Part shown: positions 1 to 7,815 of the stretch, one piece after another
How the letters are laid out: each line of letters begins with the position of its first letter
Numbering within the stretch: position 1 is the first letter of the stretch
Assembly (NCBI GenBank): GCA_004151065.3
Contig: NWUY0303914462.1
Span: forward strand, 1 to 12,207
Source: Larix sibirica
Taxonomy: Eukaryota; Streptophyta; Pinopsida; Pinales; Pinaceae
Length of the DNA: 12,207 nucleotides
Direction of reading: 5' to 3'
The notes under the pieces: generated by a model
What the model saw: the letters and a program-made list of their open reading frames with translations, nothing else
Databases searched by the model: none
What the model was told of the DNA's origin: nothing
Made by a program: the position numbers and the translations under genes

Positions 1-813
1 TCAAAAGGAGAGCTTTTCTTTACCCTTTGACATCACTTCTAGCAAGTTCGTCTCGACAGCAAAAAACCAGACTCAGGACCAAGTTAACTCAGACCGGGAG
101 CATGGCTGGGCAGAGCTTGACTCGGGAGTACTCAGAAGACTCAGTCGACTTTTTCAAATATGGTTAACACTTAATTTAAAGAGAAGAAAAATAAATTTGC
201 AAGCATCAGCCTCTATACCCTCTAGGTGCTGACAGCCAAAATATTTAGCACAACAGGCACGCAGTCGCACCAGCCACTGCTTTCACCTACATATCAAAGA
301 AAAAGAGTCCAAATCCAAAACGCAATATTCAAATTCTCCACAAAAGCAAAAGACCATTAATGGCTAATGGGTATCAGCTCACTGCTGAGGTCCATGGAGC
401 AAGCTGTCCACCAAATGGTCTGCCTAACCCAGATGGTATGAGATTCAAAGTGACGAGGCCTGGCATAAGTCCTGATCAGCAACTTTGGCAGAAGAACTAC
501 CTCGGAACTGACAACTAAGAGTTTAAGGAAAACCGTTCTATGTATGCAAACTCCTCATACAGACGTCTCTCTCTATGAAGGATTTGGTCTAAAACTGACA
601 CATTTCTATTGACCCAAAATTACCTGAGGGTGTTTCGTTGAGAATCCTTACTACCACTATAATCCATGAAAATTTCAGGCAATCCCTCAAACTGTCAACC
701 TTCGGACCAAATCTAATACCTTGAACTCTCCAACCGCATAAACAACAAAGAAGATTTTAAGGAGATGTATCTGTACACAGAGACATGAATTCCCAGGAAA
801 ATCAAAGACTTAC
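1..813 (-). other. 5' part of intron 1 of the AIRP2-like gene
   Basis: It starts with GTAAGT at 813-808 and runs off the left edge with no acceptor-plus-exon matching the next conserved part of the family (a segment around a QWTDC motif). The intron is therefore longer than 800 bases. The far left (about 60-155) has short recurring ACTCAG/CTCGGG words such as those at 68, 119 and 129-146, which look like an old repeat. Nothing else in this stretch could be assigned. Confidence 0.55.
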
Positions 814-890
814 AAGGTATTTGCATGCTGAATGTCTGCTTCAAGTCCCTTCAAAGAATCCTTGAAAGATTTCCCCTGCGCTTGACCCAT
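814..890 (-). CDS. First coding exon of an AIRP2-like RING E3 ubiquitin ligase (partial gene)
   Basis: Read on the minus strand, this exon encodes MGQAQGKSFKDSLKGLEADI followed by QHANT, then two bases of the next codon and a consensus GTAAGT donor at 813-808. The stretch SFKDSLKxLEADIQxANTL is, from family knowledge, the conserved N-terminus of plant RING-type E3 ligases related to Arabidopsis AIRP2, which act in ABA and drought responses. In that family the RING domain lies near the C-terminus and would be beyond the left edge here. The split codon TT| fits the Leu of the conserved NTLA. I chose the ATG at 888-890 because it has G at -3 and +4. An in-frame ATG at 903-905 would add MYLVA, and an in-frame TAA lies four codons upstream of that ATG. 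No damage is visible, so the gene may be functional. The family call is an inference from motif recall; no later exon was found inside the window. Confidence 0.8.
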
Positions 891-1029
891 TGCCACCAAA
901 TACATCTCTTTGGCTTACCCTTGAAAGCTTTTGTAAACAGATTGAATACTCTCCCAAATCCCTTCAAATACAACCAACCTTCAACTTAACCTTCCCATGG
1001 CAACCACAACAAAAACCCCTCACAGCCCA

Positions 1030-1257
1030 TCAAACTCCTCCTAATAAGCCATCCCAGCCCTTCTTTTGTTGCACCAAGAATCTCCAATACCCACCATCAT
1101 CATCATACTTTTTTTTTCTCAAAGAAATGCTTGATTGAGAAATCGCAGAGACCCGTGAGATAAAACCCGCAAGAGTATCGATCGAACTACTCATGGCCCG
1201 CGCACCCGCAATAATAAAAGGCACAAATACCTCAGTAGCCCACAGAATTGATTGCAT
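1030..1257 (-). CDS. Possible upstream ORF or unrecognised small exon, 75 codons
   Basis: An ATG-started 75-codon frame upstream of, and on the same strand as, the AIRP2-like exon. The protein begins MQSILWATEVFVPFIIAGAR, has a Ser-rich middle, then a basic and acidic patch (RKKKYDDDGG), and ends at a TGA codon. No known domain was recognised. The RKKK and DDD parts come from an A-run and a (GAT)n-like run, which argues against a constrained protein. Alternatives are a regulatory uORF in the 5' UTR, a 5' exon spliced at AAAGTATGA near 1107, or chance. Confidence 0.2.
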   Translation of the reverse strand: MQSILWATEVFVPFIIAGARAMSSSIDTLAGFISRVSAISQSSISLRKKKYDDDGGYWRFLVQQKKGWDGLLGGV

Positions 1258-1346
1258 TTACCAAAGGGGTAAACGCAGGGGTAAAGGGTGAAAAACAAAA
1301 AGAGCTTTGGAAGGTGAAAAAGGGCATGTCGACGTAGGCAGATTTG

Positions 1347-1406
1347 TCAGTTAATCCCTGATGAGATGATTACCTGCTGTTTTCGGATGAGTTCCGACAT
1401 TGCCAT
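1347..1406 (-). CDS. Possible short upstream ORF, 19 codons
   Basis: It reads MAMSELIRKQQVIISSGIN and stops, from an ATG inside CCATGG in the G+C-rich block. The point CAG|GTAATC at about codon 11 also resembles a splice donor, so this could be the end of an untranslated or coding leader exon. No homology was recognised. It could equally be chance. Confidence 0.12.
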   Translation of the reverse strand: MAMSELIRKQQVIISSGIN

Positions 1407-1488
1407 GGCAACCCTTATCCGGACGGGGCCACCTGCTACGCGCGCCAAGGACGTTATAACATTTTTTATTATTTCATTTAATTATTTC

Positions 1489-1505
1489 AAGGTACCGGGT
1501 ACCTT
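1489..1505. repeat. Short perfect inverted repeat
   Basis: AAGGTACC, a single G, then GGTACCTT followed by T5. The perfect 8-bp arms lie at the boundary between the G+C-richer 5' region of the AIRP2-like gene and the AT-rich spacer. There is no known function, and it is short enough to be chance. Confidence 0.4.
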
Positions 1506-2116
1506 TTTAGTGGGGGGCTAATTTCCGAAGTCCGGGTTGAGTCGACCAGAGATTTTGTTTCTTATCTTGGGCGGCACGCCTCTTCAAAGTTTTCATTAGG
1601 GAATCAAATTCTCTCAGATAAGGAGGGAATGCTCATGGCCCAAGTTCCACCACTTTCTACGGATTAATATGCTTTAACCTAATCTTAAGCACAAAAAACT
1701 ATCCAATTCTGTTGGTCGGAGCAAAGTTTTTTTAAATTAAAATTTACATTTATATTTCCAAAAATTCAGTGATTTAACACTCGTAACGAGCAATTGAATT
1801 ATTTTATAATTTTAAATTATTTATTTTGCATTTAGTTATATTTTTTTGTAATGATGATAATGGTAGTTAATATTCATTAAAACTAATTTTAATTTATCCA
1901 TTTTTTTTTTCATTTCAACATTTGAATACTTGAGAGCTCTTCGTCCTACTATCCTCCAAAAGAAGTTTCACATAATTTGCTTTTTGGAAAAGCATAAAAT
2001 ACTTAATAGCTATTCAAAACTTATAATCCCCAAAAGGAAATTTCACATAGTTTGCGTTTTAGAAGATCATTGAAACAAGTTCATATTTAACTTTACAATA
2101 ATGTCAAAAACAAGGT

Positions 2117-2199
2117 AGATTGACTTTTAGAAACTCCTAAATTGACTGTCTTACTCTTAGAAACTCCTAAATTGACTGTCTTACTCTTAGAAACTCCTA
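2117..2199. repeat. 30-bp tandem repeat, about 2.3 copies
   Basis: The unit is TTAGAAACTCCTAAATTGAC plus TGTCTTACTC, exact between copies starting at 2127 and 2157, with a partial third copy from 2187 ending near 2199. A weaker partial unit (ATTGACTTTTAG) precedes it. Confidence 0.9.
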
Positions 2200-2406
2200 G
2201 TTCTGTTGATTATTGTTAACCCTTCTATGAGGGTAAGCCCCTCTTTTGACATAGCATTTGCTTTATCATTTTTATAAAGTGAATAATAATACTTAATTTT
2301 ACTAACTTACTAATGACATATATTTTGAAATGAACTATTAATAATATATCAAATATATAATTTTTTTTCTGATTTTAAAATTACTCATTAATGGAATGGA
2401 ATATCA

Positions 2407-2554
2407 AATATTAGGTTTTATGTATTTTACTTATGTGTTTTTAGTTGAAGGAGAGATATGCATTTTGTTATATGTTTTTTAGTATTAAGTTTTATGCATT
2501 GTAAATATATCTTTTTAGTTGAAGGAGAGACATGCATTTTGTTATATGTTTTTT
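2407..2554. repeat. 74-bp direct tandem duplication
   Basis: The copies at 2407-2480 and 2481-2554 share TTTTTAGTTGAAGGAGAGA, a CATGCATTTTGT-like core, and TATATGTTTTTTAGT. The first halves (ATATTAGGTTTTATG against GTATTAAGTTTTATG) have diverged by point changes. The fragment TAGTTGAGTATCC after the second copy may be a third start. Confidence 0.85.
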
Positions 2555-2822
2555 AGTTGAGTATCCAAGAGGGACACTTTTTCTTTTTCTTTTTTTCCTC
2601 ATTTTTAAGAGGTTTTCGTGATAATAAGTTTTATGTTGAGAGTTGAGTTTTTTTTTTCTAAATTTAATTGTATAATTTTTTGAATTTGTCTCGTGAAAAT
2701 TTGTTTGAAAATTATCCTAACTTCTAGATCATTTAGATTTTGAAAATCATCTCTCTATAATATAAATTTTCAAATACGTAAACTTGGAGTTAAATCAAGC
2801 TCTACACAAATTCAAATTCAAA

Positions 2823-2951
2823 TTGTAGGGGTGTAATGATGTATCTATGTATTGTATATATTTTAAATTCATTATTTGGATTTGGGATTGAGTGTTGGCT
2901 TTGGAAATCTATTACATGTTGTCTTGTGGTTGTAGGGGTGTAATGATGTAT
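2823..2951. repeat. 22-bp direct repeat 107 bp apart
   Basis: TTGTAGGGGTGTAATGATGT followed by AT occurs at 2823-2844 and again at 2930-2951. The sequence between them is not obviously repeated, so this is either a dispersed pair or the edges of a decayed duplication. Confidence 0.8.
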
Positions 2952-3061
2952 GGTGGGAACAATATGAACGGGTTATTTGGGACCTTCAGGATTCAGAAAT
3001 TGATGTAATTTGCCAATTTTATATACTTAATGGTATAGAGCTTTTCTTGTGTAAAAAAAAA
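2880..3061 (+). mobile_element. Possible 3' tail of a retroelement or retrocopy
   Basis: A stretch richer in G+C than its flanks ends abruptly in a run of nine A at 3053-3061, as the 3' end of a LINE or a processed retrocopy would. No coding domain remains. The sequence before and after (AAATTCAAATTC near 2810, ATCAAATTTAAAT after the A run) is only loosely similar, so no target site duplication can be claimed. It may be chance. Confidence 0.2.
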
Positions 3062-3065
3062 TCAA

Positions 3066-3225
3066 ATTTAAATATATGGAACAGTTCTTTTTTTACATGG
3101 GTTATACATGGTCCTTCTAAGATCTATTCAAATATAGGTTATACATGGTCCTTCTTCTAAGATCTATTTAAACATATGTAACACTTCCCTTTTGACATGG
3201 ATTATGCATGGTCCTTCTTCTAAGA
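3066..3225. repeat. Degenerate three-part tandem repeat
   Basis: The core GGTTATACATGGTCCTTCT recurs at about 3110-3118, 3138-3156 and (as GATTATGCATGGTCCTTCT) 3200-3218. Two copies are followed by AAGATCTATT. The first and third are preceded by a TTTAAA-TAT-GAACA/GTAACA-TTTTTTGACATGG-like lead, while the middle copy lacks that lead. A TCT triplet differs in number between copies. Confidence 0.8.
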
Positions 3226-3396
3226 ATTTGTTGTGGCTTTTAAGATTGAAAAAAATAACAATAGAGTAAAAAATAACATTGTATTTTATATAAACACATC
3301 CACAAATTCACAAAGAAAATTGATTATTATATATTTTATCGTCTATTATGGTATTTTATAGGGTGGAAAATCATGGCATGGCTTTGTTCATCCTAT

Positions 3397-3507
3397 TTTA
3401 GAGGTTGATCTTGATTTGGTGATTCACACATGTATTAGGAATAAAATAATTTAGAGGTTGATCTTGATTTGGTGATTCATACATGTATTAGGAATAAAAT
3501 AATTTAG
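3397..3507. repeat. 53-bp tandem duplication
   Basis: TTTAGAGGTTGATCTTGATT continuing to AGGAATAAAATAA is repeated at 3397-3449 and 3450-3502 with a single C/T difference (ATTCACACATG against ATTCATACATG). The second copy is followed by a partial third (TTTAG). Confidence 0.92.
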
Positions 3508-3603
3508 TTCTTGGTGCAAGAAAATGTTATTATACTTTTTACAAGATATTTTTTTCTTTATATTTTACATTTTAATTTATGAAAAAAAGAACAAACATAA
3601 ACC

Positions 3604-3819
3604 TCATTTTTATTAGTTTTTCCAAGATCAATTTTTCTAAATTACATATTATATTTAATATGTTGATAATTTTCATTTCTATTGATTTTTCCAATTCAAA
3701 TTTCCTAAAATACATCTTGTATTTAACATGTTAACCATTTTCATTTCTTATTAACTTTAACACATCAAATTTCTTAAAATATGTAAAATACATATTATAA
3801 TTAACATATTATCAATGAT
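3604..3819. repeat. Diverged tandem repeat of about 68 bp, three copies
   Basis: The units start TCATTTTTATTAG at 3604, TCATTTCTATTGA at 3673 and TCATTTCTTATTAA at 3741. Each is followed by a CAAATTT-CTAAAATACAT-like core and TTTAATATGTT or TTAACATATT. The third copy has an extra AT-rich insertion. Divergence is much greater than in the 53-bp pair, so this is older. Confidence 0.75.
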
Positions 3820-4024
3820 TTACTTCGAGTTTACAAGTATAACTTTTCTCTTGTGTTATCTATGTATTTAATATTTTGAATTTAATATATTGATTGAAGG
3901 GTTGTATTCTTTCTAAATGAATAATATTTGTTTTCAAAAAGGAAAAAACTTCTTCTTAATATTCATATTAAATCAAAAAGAACAATACTCATTATCGTAT
4001 CAAAAATTACAAATTAACAATCCC

Positions 4025-4181
4025 AAAAATTACCAACATACATGTAAGTTACACATAACATAAATATAAATAAACTAATTACCATCCTCAAAAAACATGG
4101 AAAAAAAATTACCAACATACATGTAAGTTACACATAACATAAATATAAATAAACTAATTACCATCCTCAAAAACATGGAAA
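4025..4181. repeat. 79-bp tandem duplication
   Basis: AAAAATTACCAACATACATG through to CTCAAAAACATGGAAA is present twice, starting at 4025 and 4104. The copies are essentially identical except for A-run lengths (six against five A before CATGG). Confidence 0.92.
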
Positions 4182-4236
4182 ATGATCGTGGAGACCAACA
4201 TATTATCCCTCTTCAAAATGTAGCGTGGTCAATATG

Positions 4237-4334
4237 TTTTACGACTTTTAATTTTTTTATATTAAGTTTAGACCTTGAAGCTCAATGTATGTTCTTACAT
4301 TAATATATTCCATGAATATTCAAAGCGTGTATCG
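4237..4334. repeat. Copy A of a diverged direct repeat (uninterrupted copy)
   Basis: It contains ACTTTTAATTT, TTTAGACCTTGAAG, an ATGTAT-TTACA block, and ATGAATATTCAAAGCGTGTA with TC following. Counterparts of all four blocks lie in the same order in copy B, but there the last block is separated from the others by the LINE. This copy therefore approximates the site before insertion. Confidence 0.6.
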
Positions 4335-4522
4335 AATGATTTTGTTGATTTTAACTTCATTAATATGCATTATATCCATTTCAAATATATAATTACATTA
4401 AAAGAATGATGAGTTTAATATTTATAAGTAAGGGTGTTGGAATCTAAATTATAAACCTATATTTAGGGTTTTATAGTTAATCTAATCATTTTTTTTTTAT
4501 ATTATGTAATATTTTTAAATAG

Positions 4523-4587
4523 GATTTACAACTTTTAATTCTATTTTTTCATATTTAGACTTTGAAGATGGGGCATGTATTTACAAT
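4523..4587. repeat. Copy B, left part, of the same direct repeat
   Basis: TTTACAACTTTTAATT, then TTTAGACTTTGAAG, then GCATGTATTTACAA, in the same order as copy A about 285 bp upstream. Similarity stops at about 4588, where LINE-like sequence begins. Confidence 0.55.
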
Positions 4588-5831
4588 AGTCCATTTAATT
4601 CCCCAGTATCGGATACTATGTTCTCCTTCGATTGAAAGTTCTAGATCTGGTACATTCATGGTGGCATGGCGCTTTTTGGCATGTCAATGTCCCTCTCAAG
4701 ATCAAACTTGTTTTCTGGGCAGCCATACAAGACCGTATTCCAGTTTGGGAACGTTTACAACGTTTCGTCTTCGAGGGTCTTGGGAGATGTCCACTATGCA
4801 GAACACACAGTGAAACAGCCACGCATCTCCTCAACAACTGCTTTTTTGTTCAACAATTATGGCATACTATTCTCAATTTATCTAGCATTCAACACCTATG
4901 GTCCAACTCCATGCTGACTGAGTCTTTTCTACAATGGCACAATTCGTCTTATGCTCCACGCTTCCCTGCACTTCCTTTTATCACTATCTGGCATACTTGG
5001 AAGGCACAGAATTCTGTTATCTTCCAGGATGTTTTCTATACGCCGGAGACCATTGCATATCGGTGTATGGGTATGGTTCAACTTTGTCTACCAATTTACA
5101 GGTCCATACATTCCAGGGATGTGACAGAGGTCGATATAAATCGGGACATCCCATGGGGCTTCTTCGACAGAGCAACCCAAGGTGCTCCTTCCCGCGGTGG
5201 AGCCGGAGGTATCATTTACTTCTCCCATACACAATGGTTCAAATTTGCTGCATCCACTGGTTTCAACACAAACAATCATGCAGAGCTATTGGTTTTGAAA
5301 TATCTTTTACATGTTGCCATTGTGAGGGATATTAAGACCTTATAGGTTTTTGGTGATTCATCTCTTATAATCCAATGGATGAAGGAGAGGTGGAAGCTCA
5401 GGAACATTTTACTAATGCCTATCTATGAGGAGGTTGCTAAAATGGCAGCATCTTTTTCAATGATCACCTTCTACCATATATATAGAGAACGGAATCAAGT
5501 GGCGGATGGGTTATCAAAGATCGGGCTAGAACTTGATAATGACATATGGAAGACTTGGGCGCATGCTCCTGATCATCTATATGGCCCAGGGCCAATCATA
5601 TTTTGAATTTGCCAATATTTTTTTGTTTTAGGCATGATGCCATGCACTCTGTTATGTTCAATGCACCTTTTATGCACAGCATGTCCATACTGCTGATTTT
5701 TTATGATTGTTCTACGCATTAGCTATAATAGATCTGATGAAAACTTTAAAAAAAGACCTTAAAGGTTATGTAAAATGTCTCTCCTTTATTTATTTATAAA
5801 GTAGATTCGCCTCTTTTCTCAAAAAAAAAAA
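4588..5831 (+). mobile_element. 5'-truncated L1-type LINE, first copy
   Basis: A fragment with only the 3' end of ORF2 (zf-RVT and RNase H), about 215 bases of 3' UTR from 5607, and a poly(A) run at 5821-5831 leading into (TAA)n. The left edge is set at about 4588, where similarity to the upstream repeat copy ends; the coding match becomes clear by about 4665. Base composition rises sharply above the flanks between 4565 and 5600. 5' truncation is the usual outcome of target-primed reverse transcription. No clear target site duplication was found. Confidence 0.85.
4599..5606 (+). pseudogene. LINE ORF2 C-terminus: zf-RVT plus RNase H, one in-frame stop
   Basis: One frame runs from the TAA at 4596 to TGA at 5604-5606, broken only by TAG at 5343-5345. 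Counting codons from 4632, the VPLKIKLVFWAAIQDRI motif leads into a zinc-binding zf-RVT signature Cys53-x2-Cys56-x8-His65-x4-Cys70. The linker IWHTWKAQNSVIF follows, then an RNase H domain with all four acidic positions: Asp179 (FFDRA, with Arg where Gly is usual in DGA), Glu218 (NNHAELL), Asp242 (FGDSS, just after the stop) and the Asp in NQVADGLSK. Plant L1 ORF2 proteins of this type end with exactly this order. The endonuclease and reverse transcriptase are missing. The element is dead, but its reading frame has been interrupted only once, which suggests a moderate age. Confidence 0.88.
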
Positions 5832-5850
5832 TAATAATAATAATAATAAT
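5832..5850. repeat. TAA microsatellite at the LINE tail
   Basis: About six TAA units directly follow the poly(A) run of the first LINE, a common outcome of slippage in LINE tails. Confidence 0.9.
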
Positions 5851-5888
5851 CTACTTTATGTCTTTGGAAAAAAATAATCTACTTTATG
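5845..5888. repeat. 16-bp direct repeat at the 3' LINE junction
   Basis: AATAATCTACTTTATG occurs at 5845-5860 and 5873-5888, separated by TCTTTGGAAAAA. The second copy continues into GAATATTAAAAGCGTGTATC, the right part of repeat copy B; the first copy abuts the microsatellite. It probably arose by slippage or repair at the insertion junction. Confidence 0.8.
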
Positions 5889-5907
5889 AATATTAAAAGC
5901 GTGTATC
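5874..5907. repeat. Copy B, right part, of the direct repeat split by the LINE
   Basis: ATGAATATTAAAAGCGTGTA with TC following differs by one base from 4313-4334 in copy A, and the preceding 14 bases also align with a few mismatches. With 4523-4587 it forms the two halves of the LINE target. Confidence 0.6.
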
Positions 5908-5956
5908 CATAAAAGCAAAGAAGAGAAGTGAATACGCGTAAAAAGGTACAAATTCC

Positions 5957-6137
5957 TTTGACCAAGTTCTAAAATATGTAATAAATAATATTATTATAAA
6001 ATTTATTTACTATATTGTTACATACAAATTTATAAGAAAAAGAGGAATTTGACCAAGTTCTAAAATATGTAATAAATAATATTATTATAAAATTTATTTA
6101 CTATATTGTTACATAAAAATTTATAAGAAAAAGAGGA
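5957..6137. repeat. 91-bp tandem duplication, nearly identical
   Basis: Copies start at TTTGACCAAGTTC (5957 and 6048) and run to AAGAAAAAGAGGA. One difference was seen (CATACAAAT against CATAAAAAT), so the duplication is young relative to its neighbours. Confidence 0.93.
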
Positions 6138-6185
6138 TAAAGAGATAAAAAAAAAATTATCCGATGGTAACCCAATAAGTCTGAT

Positions 6186-6315
6186 AAAACAACTAACATT
6201 AAATCTAAAATATATTATCCTCAATCTAATATTTAAGTTTAAAACATCAAAAATAAAACATCTAACATTTAATCTAAAATATATTATCCTAAATCTAATC
6301 TTTAAAACTAAAAAT
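6186..6315. repeat. 69-bp tandem duplication
   Basis: Copies start at 6186 and 6255 and share AATCTAAAATATATTATCCT followed by AATCTAAT and a TTTAA-AAA end. Several substitutions and an indel near the 3' end separate them. Confidence 0.85.
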
Positions 6316-6690
6316 AAGTGATATAGTATTAAATCTTTATAATATAGAAAAATATTATAACTTATTTAAATAAAAATATATAAATTATTTAAAGAAATTG
6401 TGGTTTTTATTTTAAAAATAAATGGAAATTACAATTTTAGATTGATAAAAATATTGTTTTAATGCAAAAATGAATTTAACGTTTTTGAATATCCCTAATA
6501 CAACATGATTATGCATTAATTTGATGTATGCAATTTCATCAAATCAAAATGATTCTTATTGGATTTAAGTTAAGATAACCAATAGCCCTTCATATTATTT
6601 TGGGTGACCGGAAAATGGCAACTTCATAAAGCATTTAGACGATAGTCATAAATAGTGTGCATATCATTATATCCTTCTGAAAAATTATTT
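6316..6690. other. AT-rich spacer, nothing recognised
   Basis: It is dominated by A and T runs up to about 6590. No ORF, terminal inverted repeats or motif was recognised. From about 6590 composition rises towards the LINE ORF1 remnant. Confidence 0.5.
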
Positions 6691-6699
6691 CATATTATA

Positions 6700-7815
6700 C
6701 CTGGTTTCCCTCTTTTTTTGCAACCTCGTGCCACCCTCAAGAAGAAGGGCACATTGTAACTAATTGTGATTCAAAATTCTAGAGATCAAAATTCAGTGAG
6801 GGAACCAAATCTTTATCAGAATCAAAGGTATCAAATTCATGAAGTCTCTCCATTCCCCTTGGAGGGGCTTCATTTATAGTTATTGTCCTTGAGGAGGAAA
6901 ACTCGATATTCATATCTTCATGGCTATCCTTGTTGGGCACTTTTGGACAAACAATGTTCTCATTCTTTGGAACAATTGATTGTTGATTAACATAATTATG
7001 ATAAGCATCTACCTCTAGATATAGTTGCTTACATGCCTACTGACTTTTTTTATTTAGATTTATGTCATTTATCCCTTTTTTAGTAGGCACATGCATGAGG
7101 ACAAGAATCCTAGAGATGCTTTGGTTGTTGGCAAAGTCGACACCAAAAAGAGGCATTCTCATCATCCAAAACACATCTAAAATTTTCTCATTGTAATAAT
7201 ATCTCGTTTGGTAGACTGTGACTTATGTCAATCTCAACACATATTCTAGCATATGTGAAAAGACCTAGTTTATTCGTTCTAGCTTTGTTTTGATGTCACT
7301 CACCCAAAGTAATTGTCAATATCTTTAAGACTAATAAATGACAAAAATGAAGATGTGGATTTGGGAGCCTAAAACAAGCTGACATTTTTGTTATAGACAT
7401 AGTGGAAGGATTGAAAGTGGGAACCAAGGGGTAACAAAAAGACCCGCCCTTCCCCAAAACCATGAGTGCTCCTCTAAAACTCTATGACAATCAATAAGGT
7501 TTTCAAACTGAACAATAAAGAAACCCTTAGAACAAAGATAAACCTCAGAGAGCTTTGCCCATGTTGAAAACATCCATTGATATAAATCTGAAGTGAAAGG
7601 CCATAAACCATTGAATCTACATATTACAACGAGGATTGGTAAAATACAAGAAAGCTTGTAACACCCAACTCATATTCCTCCAACTTGGGCACCTCTTTAC
7701 ATTTCTCCACAATATACACATTAAAAATAGGAGGGTTTGAAGTAGTTGAATTCAATGGTTTGTTTAATGTCTACCACACAAGCAAAGGAGTGAACCCACA
7801 ATGTTAAGGTTTTTC
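6700..7815 (-). pseudogene. LINE ORF1 remnant: DUF4283 and CCHC zinc knuckle
   Basis: The minus strand, read through several frame changes, shows a plant LINE ORF1 nucleic-acid-binding protein. In order: a leader with VEKCKEVPKLEEYELG (about 7705-7660); the DUF4283 core with FNGLWPF, LCSKGFFIVQFENLIDCHRV and WFWGRAGLFVTPWFP (about 7620-7420); YARICVEIDISHSLPNEI (about 7253-7200); a CCHC knuckle CRLC-QQPK-H-x4-C at 7142-7101 with the C-x2-C-x4-H-x4-C spacing intact but a TAG inside; and an acidic C-terminal stretch open for 85 codons at 7036-6782, followed by a basic KKRGKP tail near 6720. At least three stops and two frameshifts are present. No ORF2 follows on this strand, so only the front of the element survives here. 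It is on the opposite strand to both ORF2 fragments and so comes from a separate insertion. Confidence 0.8.

Larger units (their letters stand above)
891..1480 (-). promoter_or_regulatory. Presumed 5' UTR and promoter of the AIRP2-like gene
   Basis: This region lies directly upstream of exon 1 on the minus strand and is richer in G+C than the spacer beyond it, especially at 1375-1450. A weak TATA-like GTTATAAC lies at 1453-1460, which would put the start of transcription near 1420-1430. That would give a 5' UTR of about 500 bases, unless a 5' UTR intron exists. A very short upstream ORF (MGRLS, ATG at 998-996) lies about 90 bases before the alternative start. The promoter assignment rests on position and base composition only. 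Confidence 0.3.
1550..4520. other. AT-rich spacer, no gene seen, rich in short direct duplications
   Basis: There is no ORF of note and no recognised protein on either strand. The first 130 bases (1550-1680) are less AT-rich than the rest but match nothing I recognise. Pyrimidine runs occur near 2576-2607 and a poly(A) run at 3053-3061. The structure consists almost wholly of two- or three-copy direct duplications, listed separately. Confidence 0.6.

Noticed and set aside
890-1138. 82-codon plus-strand ORF rich in Pro, Ser and Phe
   Set aside because: It is the antisense of the presumed 5' leader of the minus-strand gene; low-complexity composition (CCA, TCA and T runs) with no domain.
2117-4181. 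CRISPR-like array
   Set aside because: The repeats are different two- or three-copy tandem duplications with no regular spacers, in eukaryotic DNA.
4562-4917. Plus-strand ORFs in the other frames and a minus-strand ORF over the first LINE
   Set aside because: They overlap the zf-RVT frame, which has a clear zinc signature; these are shadow frames.
4934-5335. 133-codon plus-strand ORF and a 63-codon minus ORF at 5088-5279
   Set aside because: Shadows of the LINE RNase H frame; Cys/Tyr-rich with no motif.
5970-6030. AT-palindromic stretch as a MITE
   Set aside because: The partial symmetry comes from A/T-only sequence within the 91-bp duplication; no terminal inverted repeats with target duplication.
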